Of a DNA stretch of 64,000 nucleotides, positions 51,162 through 59,071 are shown piece by piece. Source of the stretch: Flavobacterium defluvii (GTDB taxonomy: Bacteria > Bacteroidota > Bacteroidia > Flavobacteriales > Flavobacteriaceae); the NCBI RefSeq assembly GCF_900129555.1, contig NZ_FQWC01000002.1, positions 62,001 through 126,000 of the forward strand, given 5' to 3'. Made by a program: the position numbers and the translations under genes. The notes below the pieces were generated by a model. It made no database searches. It was not told the origin of the DNA and saw nothing but the letters and a program-made list of their open reading frames with translations. Positions within the stretch are counted from its first letter, which is position 1; every line of letters begins with the position of its first letter.

Positions 51162-53549
51162 ATGAAAAAAGTACCTCTTTTAATCTTTTTAGTATTGCCT
51201 TTATTTGGTTTTGCACAATCAACATTAAAATTAAAAGGAAAAATAACAGCAGAAACCAAACCATTAGAATGGGCTGAAGTTTCAATCTCAAATCCAGAAG
51301 GAAAACTTATCGATGGAACTACAACGAAACAAGATGGAACTTTTGAAATCAACCTTAAAAAAGGAATTTATAAAGTAGCAGTCAGTCTTTTGGGATTTTC
51401 AGAATTTGAAAAAGAAATTTCATTAGAAAAAGATATCAATTTAAGAACCATTATTTTGAAAGAAACGACCGAAAATTTGAGCGAAGTTGTTATCAACACA
51501 AAAAAGAAAACAGTCGAACAAAAGATAGACCGTGTTATTTACAATGTCGAAAATAATATTTCGGCTGCGACCGGAGATGCGCTTACGGCAATAAATGCAG
51601 CACCGGGTGTTGTAGTACAAAATAGTACGATTACTATTTTAGGAAAAGATGCATCGAGAGTTATGATCGACGGGAGAATGATCGAATTATCTGGCGAAGA
51701 ACTAAATAGTTTTCTAAAATCAATTTCGGCAAATGATATTAAAAGTATTGAAGTTATTGCAAATCCTCCGGCAAAATATGATGCAAATGGAACGGGCGGG
51801 ATCATCAATATTATTATGAAAAAAGGAATTCGTGATTCCTGGAAAAATGCAACAACATTTTCGTATGATCAAAATAAATACGGAATTTACACTTTCAGAA
51901 ACAGTTTTTTCTATAATAAAAACAAGTTCAGATTTGCTTTTAGCACAAACGGACGAGTTGGAAACACAAATAACATAGAAGATTTAGATATTTATTATTC
52001 AACTGGACTTTGGGAGTTAAGAGATGTTTCTAAACAAAAAGAAAACAGTTTTTCGGGGCGTTTTTCTTTGGATTATGATGTTTCGGATAAAACAACAATT
52101 GGTTTTCAATATTTAAACGAAAGTTATAATCCTGATATGAATTCAAATACAAATATCAAGATTTTTAATAATTCAAATGCTATCGATTCGCTGTTGGTTA
52201 ACAAAGGTTTTAATAATAAATTTTCAGGAAGCCAGACTTATAATGCACATTTGATTTCAAAACTGGATTCAATTGGAAGAAAAGCCAGCGTCGATTTAGA
52301 TTTTTTCTCTTACGATTCAAAATTTGATAAAAACTTCTTTGCCAAATCGTATTCAACAGACGGAAAGTATCAAAATACCAATCAATCTGCACGAAATAAC
52401 TCCAATCAAAATATCGATAATTTTAGTTTAAAAGCTGATTTTGAACATCCGGCCGAGTCTTTTGATTTGTCTTATGGAGGAAAAGTAAGTTTTATAAAAA
52501 GTAACAGTGACGTGTTTTATTATGACACAATTTCTGGAAGCGAAGTTCTGGATCCGAATCAGTCGAATGTTTTTGAATACAAAGAGAATAATCAGGCAGT
52601 TTATATTAACGGAAATAAAAAGTTTAATGATAAATTCTCGGTTCAGTTAGGTTTTCGATTAGAAAATACGCAGACAAACGGGTTTTCTAAAACTTTAAAT
52701 CAGGAAGTAAAAAACGATTATTTTAAGCTGTTTCCGAGTTTTTATCTTGATTATCAGCTGAATGAGAATCACGGGCTTAATTTTACTTACGGAAAACGTA
52801 TCAATCGCCCGGGTTTTGGAATGTTAAATCCGTTTCGTTCTTACATCAATAGTAATAGTTATTCAGAAGGAAATCCATTTTTAAGACCTTCTTTTAGCAA
52901 TAATTTTGATTTTACTTATTCGTTTAAAAAGAGTTTAAGAAGCAATATTTTTTTCAATAGAATAACGAATGGTTACGGAGTTGTTTTTACTTCAAATCCA
53001 GAAATTAATACGCAGGTTATAACGAGAGAAAATTATTATGACGAAAATTCTTTTGGGATTGGCGAAAGTTATTCTGCAGAAGTTACGAGCTGGTTCGAAA
53101 CGCAGACTTCGGTTTATCTTTTGGGTTCAAAAACTTCGTTTATTTCGACTATTAATGCAGTTTCGTCAAATACAGAACAGCTTTATTTTACAACAGAAAA
53201 TACTTTTTCATTGGGCAAAACTACAAAACTGCAGTTGGAATATTTTTACAGTTCTCCGTTTAAAAAAGGTTTATATGAAATTGGTTATATGGCAGGATTG
53301 AATCTTGCGATTAGACAAAGTTTTATGAAAAACAATCTGCAGCTGACTTTTTTGGTTAATGATATTTTTAATACATCTTATTTAAAAGATTATAAATCGA
53401 TTGTAAACGGTGTAACTCAGGTTTACAGCCAAAATGAAAGCAATAGATTTATGCGATTATCTGCAACTTATAATTTTGGAAATAAGAAAATTAAAGTTCA
53501 GGAACGTGATTTTGGAAATAAAGAAGAGAAAAAACGAACTGGGAAATAG
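51162..53549 (+). CDS. Outer-membrane beta-barrel receptor (TonB-receptor-like)
   Basis: Signal peptide (MKKVPLLIFLVLPLFGFAQ), CarboxypepD_reg-like domain (about 22-105), plug domain (about 120-225: 'AATGDALTAINAAPGVVVQNSTITILGKDASRVMIDGRMIELSGEEL … NPPAKYDANGTGGIINIIMKKG') and a beta-barrel (about 230-780). The family is the CarboxypepD_reg/OMP_b-brl_3 type, which lacks a canonical TonB receptor C-terminus, since it ends in a basic tail (…RDFGNKEEKKRTGK). Likely a peptide or small-molecule uptake or sensing receptor regulated by the gene upstream. Ligand unknown. Confidence 0.9.
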   Translation: MKKVPLLIFLVLPLFGFAQSTLKLKGKITAETKPLEWAEVSISNPEGKLIDGTTTKQDGTFEINLKKGIYKVAVSLLGFSEFEKEISLEKDINLRTIILKETTENLSEVVINTKKKTVEQKIDRVIYNVENNISAATGDALTAINAAPGVVVQNSTITILGKDASRVMIDGRMIELSGEELNSFLKSISANDIKSIEVIANPPAKYDANGTGGIINIIMKKGIRDSWKNATTFSYDQNKYGIYTFRNSFFYNKNKFRFAFSTNGRVGNTNNIEDLDIYYSTGLWELRDVSKQKENSFSGRFSLDYDVSDKTTIGFQYLNESYNPDMNSNTNIKIFNNSNAIDSLLVNKGFNNKFSGSQTYNAHLISKLDSIGRKASVDLDFFSYDSKFDKNFFAKSYSTDGKYQNTNQSARNNSNQNIDNFSLKADFEHPAESFDLSYGGKVSFIKSNSDVFYYDTISGSEVLDPNQSNVFEYKENNQAVYINGNKKFNDKFSVQLGFRLENTQTNGFSKTLNQEVKNDYFKLFPSFYLDYQLNENHGLNFTYGKRINRPGFGMLNPFRSYINSNSYSEGNPFLRPSFSNNFDFTYSFKKSLRSNIFFNRITNGYGVVFTSNPEINTQVITRENYYDENSFGIGESYSAEVTSWFETQTSVYLLGSKTSFISTINAVSSNTEQLYFTTENTFSLGKTTKLQLEYFYSSPFKKGLYEIGYMAGLNLAIRQSFMKNNLQLTFLVNDIFNTSYLKDYKSIVNGVTQVYSQNESNRFMRLSATYNFGNKKIKVQERDFGNKEEKKRTGK

Positions 53550-53551
53550 TT

Positions 53552-53620
53552 ATGAATTATAAATTGTTAATTGTCAATTGTTAATGTTGATATTGTAACC
53601 TGAAACTTGAAACCTGAAAC
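53552..53620. repeat. AATTGT and TGAAACTTGAAAC word rows
   Basis: Degenerate AATTGTCAATTGTTAATG words (53557-53586) are followed by CCTGAAACTTGAAACCTGAAAC (53599-53620). These are the same word families as at 13935 and 9704. Confidence 0.5.
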
Positions 53621-53625
53621 TTTTT

Positions 53626-53738
53626 GCGTGAGGGATAGGAGCTGGCTACCGAAGTAGCGCGGATAGCCCGGCAGTATTTAAGAAAAGGCCCAATGAACGC
53701 AAAGTTGATTGGGCCTTTTCTTAAATACTGACACGCCC
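53626..53738. repeat. Structured intergenic element, copy B, with a 23-bp hairpin
   Basis: Outer stem GCGTG (53626-53630) with CACGC (53733-53737), then AGGGATAGGAGCTG, a small hairpin GCTAC-CGAA-GTAGC, the core GCGGATAGCCCG, and a long perfect hairpin: a 23-nt arm (53672-53694) pairs with 53708-53730 around GAACGCAAAGTTG. Core and order match element A at 47051. The long hairpin could end transcription of the flanking convergent genes, but the element as a whole looks like more than a terminator. Confidence 0.7.
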
Positions 53739-53741
53739 AGA

Positions 53742-54410
53742 TTATAAAAAGAATGCTAATAAAATTCCGAGAACGATCATCGAAACTTTGGCAATATTGA
53801 ATTTGTGTCCTTCGCTGCTTTCAAAAATGATTGTGGACGAAATATGAAATAGAATACCAATTACAATGGCTGTAATTTCGGTATAATAATGGTTTAAAAA
53901 TTGTAAATATTGAGATGCAACGGTTCCAAGCGGCGTCATGATGGCGAAAGTGAGCATAAAAGCAAAAATGGCTTTTTTGCTTAAATCGGCATTAACGAAA
54001 AATGTTGTTAAAATAACAGCAATTGGCAAATGATGAATCGCAATTCCAAGTGCCAAATCATGATGATGACTTACAGGAAAGCCTTCTAAAAAGGCATGAA
54101 TACACAAACTAATGAATAAAAGCCACGGAATCTGGGACATTTTTGCATGACCGTGAACGTGTCCGTGTTCAGCTCCTTTGGAGAAAAATTCCAAAACGAT
54201 CTGAAATAAAATCCCAACCATTATAAATAAACCAATTTTATGATTGTGGGAACTGTAAACTTCCGGAAGCAGATGCATTACAGTTAACGATAACAAAAAT
54301 GAACCACTGAATGCCAGCAGTAATTTTAAATTGGTTTTGTTTTTTGGTTTTAAAAACAAAGCCACGCTATATCCTAAAAGTACAGAAAATAAGGGTAGTA
54401 GATAATTCAT
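53742..54410 (-). CDS. ZIP family metal-ion transporter
   Basis: A 222-residue inner-membrane protein with about seven hydrophobic helices. The ZIP signature helices carry HAFLEGFPVSHHHD (about 107-120) and GIAIHHLPIAV (about 123-133), with the HxxxEG and HHxP metal ligands. A His-rich cytoplasmic loop 'GAEHGHVHGHAKM' (about 80-92) fits metal sensing or delivery. It probably takes up zinc or another divalent metal. It stands alone. Confidence 0.9.
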   Translation of the reverse strand: MNYLLPLFSVLLGYSVALFLKPKNKTNLKLLLAFSGSFLLSLTVMHLLPEVYSSHNHKIGLFIMVGILFQIVLEFFSKGAEHGHVHGHAKMSQIPWLLFISLCIHAFLEGFPVSHHHDLALGIAIHHLPIAVILTTFFVNADLSKKAIFAFMLTFAIMTPLGTVASQYLQFLNHYYTEITAIVIGILFHISSTIIFESSEGHKFNIAKVSMIVLGILLAFFL

Positions 54411-54414
54411 TTTT

Positions 54415-54510
54415 TGTTTAATCGTTTTTTTGTTTAATCGTTTTAATCGTTTAATCGGTTTTTGTCAATTTGTCTTGCGATTAAACAAATCAACAATTAA
54501 ACGATTAACC
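54415..54510. repeat. GTTTAATCG inverted word repeat, copy 2
   Basis: TTGTTTAATCGTTTT, TTTAATCGTTTTAATCG and TTTAATCGG (54415-54459) are mirrored by GCGATTAAAC and AATTAAACGATTAACC (54477-54510). Same words as at 25299-25400. Confidence 0.6.
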
Positions 54511-54513
54511 AAT

Positions 54514-55278
54514 TTATTTAAAAATCATGATTAATCTTTCGCTTTCGGTTTTATGGAATTTTTTAAGCTTGTAATCTCCAAAGATATCTAAAAGATAGAT
54601 TCCGGCTTCGTCCATTAAATCCTGAAAATCTTTTAAGGTTAAGGCTTTAACTTTTTCGGTAAAATGATATTTTCTGCCCTGGTCTTCAAAATCAATTTCT
54701 TTAAAAATATGTCCGTCTTCAACATATCTTTTGATATGAAAATCAATTCCGTCTACGGTTTTTACTTCCTGAGGAACCAGAGTTTCAATTACCTGATTTA
54801 CGTTCATAAAATCGATAACGGCAAAACCATATTCAGATAAACTTTCTTTAATGGCTTTGAGGGTTGTCAGGTTGTCATCGTCACTTTCGAAGTAACCAAA
54901 ACTGGTAAAAAGATTAAAAATAGCATCGAATTTTTCTTCAAAGGGCTCACGCATATCGTGTACTTTAAAATGAAGATGTTCGTTGCTGTTTTTATTGGCT
55001 TCGGCAATGCTGTTTTCAGATAAATCGGCTCCTAAAACATTAAAACCTAATTGATTCAGATAAATAGAATGACGTCCTTTTCCGCAGGCCAAATCCAGCA
55101 CCTTTGCTTTTTCGGGAAGATTTAAATAATGCGTCAGATTATCCATGAAAATCTGAGCCTCTCTATAATTTCTATCCTTGTAAAGAATGTGATAATACGG
55201 AGTATCAAACCATGATGTAAACCAGTTTTCGGTATTTCTATCCTGATTTGGTGTTGATGAGTTGGGTGCGTCAGACAT
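54514..55278 (-). CDS. Class I SAM-dependent methyltransferase
   Basis: A 254-residue methyltransferase: SAM-binding motif I 'AKVLDLACGKGRHSIYL' (about 57-73), motif II DLSENS (about 81-86) and 'FDAIFNLFTSFGYF' (about 117-130). No substrate-specific motif is visible to me. It is divergent from the THUMP methyltransferase gene with overlapping 5' ends of the longest frames; a -7 box for the other gene lies between. Confidence 0.88.
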   Translation of the reverse strand: MSDAPNSSTPNQDRNTENWFTSWFDTPYYHILYKDRNYREAQIFMDNLTHYLNLPEKAKVLDLACGKGRHSIYLNQLGFNVLGADLSENSIAEANKNSNEHLHFKVHDMREPFEEKFDAIFNLFTSFGYFESDDDNLTTLKAIKESLSEYGFAVIDFMNVNQVIETLVPQEVKTVDGIDFHIKRYVEDGHIFKEIDFEDQGRKYHFTEKVKALTLKDFQDLMDEAGIYLLDIFGDYKLKKFHKTESERLIMIFK

Positions 55279-55319
55279 TTATTCTATTTCAATTAATTCA
55301 AAGTCCGGCAAATTTAGTG

Positions 55320-55327
55320 TATTTTTG
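55320..55327 (+). promoter_or_regulatory. -7 element (TATTTTTG) for the THUMP methyltransferase
   Basis: TATTTTTG is 63 nt before the ATG at 55391. It lies inside the longer frame opened at 55262, so that frame cannot be the whole protein. Confidence 0.5.
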
Positions 55328-55390
55328 CCGAAAAATAACTATTTCACGCATCTGTCTGTGATTGGGGTTGTTTTTAAACAAAAAATAAAG

Positions 55391-56548
55391 ATGGAAGAAA
55401 ATTTTAGAATGATAGCCAAATGTTTTTTTGGCTTTGAAGAAATATTAGAGAAAGAATTGCGTACGCTTGGAGCTCAGGATGTCGTAAAAGGTGTGCGAAT
55501 GGTAAGTTTTAAAGGTGATAAAGGTTTTATGTACAAAGCTAATTTGTCGCTTAGAACAGCACTTAAAATTCTAAAACCTATTTATTCTTTTAGAGCAAAT
55601 AACGAGCAGGCATTGTATAAAGGAATTGCAGGAATAAACTGGTCGAAATTATTAAATGCTAACCAGACTTTTGTAATTGATACAACGGTTCATTCTACTT
55701 ATTTTAATCATTCTGAGTTTGTTTCTCAAAAATGTAAAGATGCAATTGTCGACCAGTTTAGAGAAAGAACGGGACAGCGGCCAAGTATTGATAAACAATA
55801 TCCTGATTTAAGAATTAATGTTCATATTGATAAAGATCAGGTTTCGGTTGCATTGGATACTTCCGGAAATTCACTGCATCAGCGTGGCTATAGAACGGCT
55901 ACGAATATTGCGCCTATAAACGAAGTTTTGGCAGCAGGAATTCTTTTATTATCAGGCTGGGACGGACAGAGTCACTTTTTGGACCCAATGTGCGGATCTG
56001 GTACTTTTCTTGCCGAAGCAGCGATGATTGCCTGCAATATTCCGGCAAATATTAACCGTAAGGAATTTGCTTTTGAAAAATGGAAAGACTGGGACAATGA
56101 TCTTTTTGATACTATTATTGATAGTTTAATGAAGAAAACCAGAGAGTTTCACTATACTATAAAAGGTTTTGATAAAGCGCCAAGTGCTGTTAGTAAAGCA
56201 AAAGATAATATTAGAAATGCAAACCTTGAAGATTATATAACCATTCGCGAAGACAACTTTTTTGATACTGAAAAAGAGGTAGAAGGCAAACTGCATATTG
56301 TTTTCAATCCTCCGTATGATGAGCGTCTGGATATTCATATGGAACGTTTCTATCAAAATATTGGTGATACCTTAAAGAAAAATTATCCGGGAACAAATGC
56401 CTGGTTTATTACCGCAAATCTTGAAGCTTTAAAATTCGTTGGACTAAAACCATCAAGAAAAATCAAACTTTATAACGGAAGCCTTGAAGCACGTTTGGTT
56501 AAATACGAAATGTACGAAGGAAGCAAGAGAACGAAATTTCAGGTTTAA
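55391..56548 (+). CDS. THUMP-domain RNA methyltransferase (RlmL/Trm11-like)
   Basis: A 385-residue enzyme: N-terminal THUMP domain (about 45-155) and a Rossmann methyltransferase domain (about 175-370). SAM motif 'FLDPMCGSGTFLAEAAMIA' and catalytic NPPY (VFNPPYDERLD) match N2-guanine rRNA/tRNA methyltransferases such as RlmL. The start at 55391 (MEENFRMIAKCFFGFEE) is taken because the promoter lies upstream of it. The probable target is 23S rRNA, by family. A word repeat and a small gene follow. Confidence 0.92.
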   Translation: MEENFRMIAKCFFGFEEILEKELRTLGAQDVVKGVRMVSFKGDKGFMYKANLSLRTALKILKPIYSFRANNEQALYKGIAGINWSKLLNANQTFVIDTTVHSTYFNHSEFVSQKCKDAIVDQFRERTGQRPSIDKQYPDLRINVHIDKDQVSVALDTSGNSLHQRGYRTATNIAPINEVLAAGILLLSGWDGQSHFLDPMCGSGTFLAEAAMIACNIPANINRKEFAFEKWKDWDNDLFDTIIDSLMKKTREFHYTIKGFDKAPSAVSKAKDNIRNANLEDYITIREDNFFDTEKEVEGKLHIVFNPPYDERLDIHMERFYQNIGDTLKKNYPGTNAWFITANLEALKFVGLKPSRKIKLYNGSLEARLVKYEMYEGSKRTKFQV

Positions 56549-56682
56549 GGTTCTGAGGGGCTAAGTTTCTAAGGTACTAAAATTTAGCTTAAGGAATTTA
56601 ATAATGATATAATTTTAGGCTCAAGATTTAAGCTCTAAGAAAAAAACTTAGAACCTTAGTCTCTCAGAACCTTAGCAACTTA
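56543..56682. repeat. CTAAGGTTCTGAGG inverted word repeat, copy 2
   Basis: AAGGTTCTGAGGGGCTAAG and TTTCTAAGGTACTAAA (56547-56580) are mirrored by AACTTAGAACCTTAG, TCTCTCAGAACCTTAGC (56645-56676) and AACTTAA. The left arm begins within the last codons of the THUMP gene. Confidence 0.7.
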
Positions 56683-56688
56683 AAAAAA

Positions 56689-56925
56689 ATGACAAAACTA
56701 CAAGTAAGAGCATTCCTGTATCAATTAGGAACTTTCGCAATTCTATTTATTTTAGGAAGATTTATAATTGCAAAATATACAGGATTAACCGGAATTTGGA
56801 TTCCAATGACATCGTTTGTTGTGGCAACTATTATTGGGCCTAAATTTCAGGCTGTAAAAACAAAAGACGGAGAAAAACTTTTTATGAAATGGATTTTTAT
56901 AAAAGGAATTAGAATAATCGGATAA
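56689..56925 (+). CDS. Small hypothetical membrane protein (78 aa)
   Basis: A hydrophobic helix (about 14-30) and a second weaker one (about 33-49, 'LTGIWIPMTSFVVATIIGP') with a basic C-terminus 'GEKLFMKWIFIKGIRIIG'. Length and helix pattern are protein-like. It lies 18 nt before the racemase gene in the same direction. I recognise no family. Confidence 0.7.
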   Translation: MTKLQVRAFLYQLGTFAILFILGRFIIAKYTGLTGIWIPMTSFVVATIIGPKFQAVKTKDGEKLFMKWIFIKGIRIIG

Positions 56926-56943
56926 TTTTTTAAAATCAGTAAT

Positions 56944-57636
56944 ATGAGGAAAATTGGTCTTATTGGCGGAATAAGCTGGGTTTCGACTGCAGATTATTAT
57001 AGACTTATAAACCTTGGAATAAATGAAAAATTGGGAGGTTTAAACTTTTCTGAATGTTTGGTTTACTCGTTTAATTATGCTGATATTAAAAAGAATAACG
57101 ATAATAACGACTGGGATTCTACTTTTAAAATGCTTTTTAAAGGATGCGAATTTTTAAAATCGGGCGGGGCAGAAGCTATTATTTTATGTGCTAATACAAT
57201 GCATTTAATTGCAGATAAGCTTCAGGAAGCGATTGATTTGCCAATTATTCATATCGCGGCCGAAACTGCGATTGAAATTCAAAAACAACAGCTTAAAAGA
57301 GTAGGTTTATTGGGAACAAAATTTACAATGGAACTCGATTTTTTTAAAGACAAATTAAAAGATAAAGGAATTGAAACCATCATTCCGATTAGTCAGGATG
57401 ATAAGGATTTTATTCACTACACCATTTTTGAAGAATTGGGCAGAGGAATTGTAACCGATGAAACTAAAAAGCGTTATTTGGAAATTGCTAATGAACTAAT
57501 TAAAAACGGAGCAGAAGGAATTATTTTAGGATGTACCGAAATTCCGTTAGTAATTAAAAAAGGAGATTTATCGGTTCCTTTTTTTGATACGACTTTAATA
57601 CATGCAAAAGCAGCTGTTGAATTTCAGTTGTCTTAA
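56944..57636 (+). CDS. Aspartate/glutamate racemase family protein
   Basis: A 230-residue enzyme of the Asp/Glu racemase superfamily. Two catalytic cysteines are visible in LCANTMH (about residue 80) and LGCTEIPL (about 198), the acid/base pair on both sides of the substrate. 'KIGLIGGISWVSTADYYRLIN' is the typical start. It may make D-aspartate or another D-amino acid for the envelope, or be a hydantoin-type racemase. The terminator lies 15 nt downstream. Confidence 0.92.
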   Translation: MRKIGLIGGISWVSTADYYRLINLGINEKLGGLNFSECLVYSFNYADIKKNNDNNDWDSTFKMLFKGCEFLKSGGAEAIILCANTMHLIADKLQEAIDLPIIHIAAETAIEIQKQQLKRVGLLGTKFTMELDFFKDKLKDKGIETIIPISQDDKDFIHYTIFEELGRGIVTDETKKRYLEIANELIKNGAEGIILGCTEIPLVIKKGDLSVPFFDTTLIHAKAAVEFQLS

Positions 57637-57650
57637 GCTAATAAATAAAA

Positions 57651-57695
57651 AGCCGCGAATTCACGAAATTATAATATATTTCGGAATTCGCGGCT
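57651..57695. terminator. Bidirectional terminator
   Basis: AGCCGCGAATTC (57651-57662) pairs with GAATTCGCGGCT (57684-57695), with a second inner pairing GAAAT/ATTTC. It sits between convergent genes and reads as a terminator for both. Confidence 0.8.
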
Positions 57696-57713
57696 CAATT
57701 ATTTTTTGTAAAA

Positions 57714-58544
57714 TTATTTCTTTTTTGGAGCTTGATTTTGAATCTCAGGCACAACTATTTTTTTCTTGTAAATTGGGATAAAATACGAAACCGTATAATT
57801 AAAACCTACTCCAAAATTTCCATCGTAAGTCCTGTTAAAACCTGGAATATAAAGATTATCAAATCCAGAAGGTTTATTGTTCATTACTAAAAGTTTCAGC
57901 TGAACTCCAAAACCAACAAATATATTATTAAAAACTTTTGCCTTAACTCCTCCGGTAACTTCAAGCCATCCTGCAGTTAAACCACTGTGTTTTTCATTAA
58001 CATTAATAGACTGCTGTTCGCCCCAATATGGATTTGGATTGTAAATTTTATAACTGTTTAAATCCTGACTAAAAGTGCTAAAACCACCTCTTAAACCTAT
58101 CGTAATAAGGTTTTCCATATCCAGCCAGTTATCATACAAATTATAATCAAAACCTGCTTTTATATATGTTCCTGTTGCGGTAGAATTTAATCGGTCATCA
58201 TCGGTAGTTTTGTCTTCAAAACCAAGTTCTGCGGCTGCATAATATCTTTTCGTTAAACGCCAGTCTGCAGTAAATTCAACACCTTTATAATCCTTATCAT
58301 AAAAAGCTCTTGTCAGCTTGTATAAATCGACACCAATACGCAAACCGTAGCGATCAGTTTTTGGAGGAACAATACTGTCTTTTTTTACTTCCTGTACGGC
58401 TGGTTTTGTAGTTTTAGTTTGTGTTTTTTGAGGAATTGTTTTCTTTACTGCTGTAGAATCTTTTACTTCCTGAGCATGTCCTAAAAACACTAAAAGCAAA
58501 AAGCAAAGGCTAAAAATATACTTTAAGGTGTGTTTCATTTTCAA
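57714..58544 (-). CDS. DUF6048-like outer-membrane beta-barrel protein
   Basis: A 276-residue protein with signal peptide (MKMKHTLKYIFSLCFLLLVFLGHAQ), a lysine/threonine-rich linker (about 26-62) and a barrel-type domain with alternating aromatic residues ('DRYGLRIGVDLYKLTRAFYDKDYKGVEFTADWRLTKRYYAAAELGFED', 'YTVSYFIPIYKKKIV'). I recall this as DUF6048 in Flavobacteriia (unverified). The 35-nt overlap with the preceding DUF6452 gene and its place behind rlmD suggest a conserved operon. Function unknown. Confidence 0.8.
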   Translation of the reverse strand: MKMKHTLKYIFSLCFLLLVFLGHAQEVKDSTAVKKTIPQKTQTKTTKPAVQEVKKDSIVPPKTDRYGLRIGVDLYKLTRAFYDKDYKGVEFTADWRLTKRYYAAAELGFEDKTTDDDRLNSTATGTYIKAGFDYNLYDNWLDMENLITIGLRGGFSTFSQDLNSYKIYNPNPYWGEQQSINVNEKHSGLTAGWLEVTGGVKAKVFNNIFVGFGVQLKLLVMNNKPSGFDNLYIPGFNRTYDGNFGVGFNYTVSYFIPIYKKKIVVPEIQNQAPKKK

Positions 58545-59058
58545 GTTCTATATTAGAAGTTACTACATTAGTATTAAGCATCCAGATTCCGTCGGCAGCA
58601 GGATCTGTTTTTATAAGGCCGGAATTGGCTGTATTATCACGAGGATTTAATGTAAAAGTGGTTTTAAAACCGCATGCTCTGGAAACATACACGTTTTGTG
58701 TTGTATAATTAAAAGTCAATACATCCGTATTTGGTGAAGTACTTGTAGCATTAAAGATAAACTTATAAGATGTAGAAGTGCCATCTGTTTTTAAAGGAAT
58801 AGAAATTTTACTGGCACTGGTTAAGTATTTCGTTACCGAAGTTCCGCCTTCATTAAAAATTATGGCATCAGTATCATCTTTACCTACACCAACTACTTTT
58901 AGATTGGTAACAGGTTTAAGGACTGTAGGTGCTGCATTATCATAAAATTCGATTACTAATCGGGGAGTTGTAGGTGTATTTGCATCACAAATATCATCTT
59001 TTTCACAACCGGATAATCCAAAAGTAAAAATTAATAAAAGACAAACTATTTTTTTCAT
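58510..59058 (-). CDS. DUF6452-like lipoprotein
   Basis: A lipoprotein signal (MKKIVCLLLIFTFGLSGCEKDD) with Cys18 followed by EKDD, an acidic stretch that fits surface or outer-membrane export. The 160-residue beta-rich domain has 'PTTPRLVIEFYDNAAPTVLKPVTNLKVVGVGKDD' and 'RACGFKTTFTLNPRDN'. I recall DUF6452 for this (unverified). It overlaps the next gene by 35 nt and begins 13 nt after rlmD. Function unknown; a pair with DUF6048 as an envelope complex is inference. Confidence 0.8.
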   Translation of the reverse strand: MKKIVCLLLIFTFGLSGCEKDDICDANTPTTPRLVIEFYDNAAPTVLKPVTNLKVVGVGKDDTDAIIFNEGGTSVTKYLTSASKISIPLKTDGTSTSYKFIFNATSTSPNTDVLTFNYTTQNVYVSRACGFKTTFTLNPRDNTANSGLIKTDPAADGIWMLNTNVVTSNIELENETHLKVYF

Positions 59059-59071
59059 CTACGATTTTATA

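Noticed and set aside
52210..53301. Frames in other phases inside the outer-membrane receptor
   Set aside because: They lie wholly inside a well-supported gene and show no motif.
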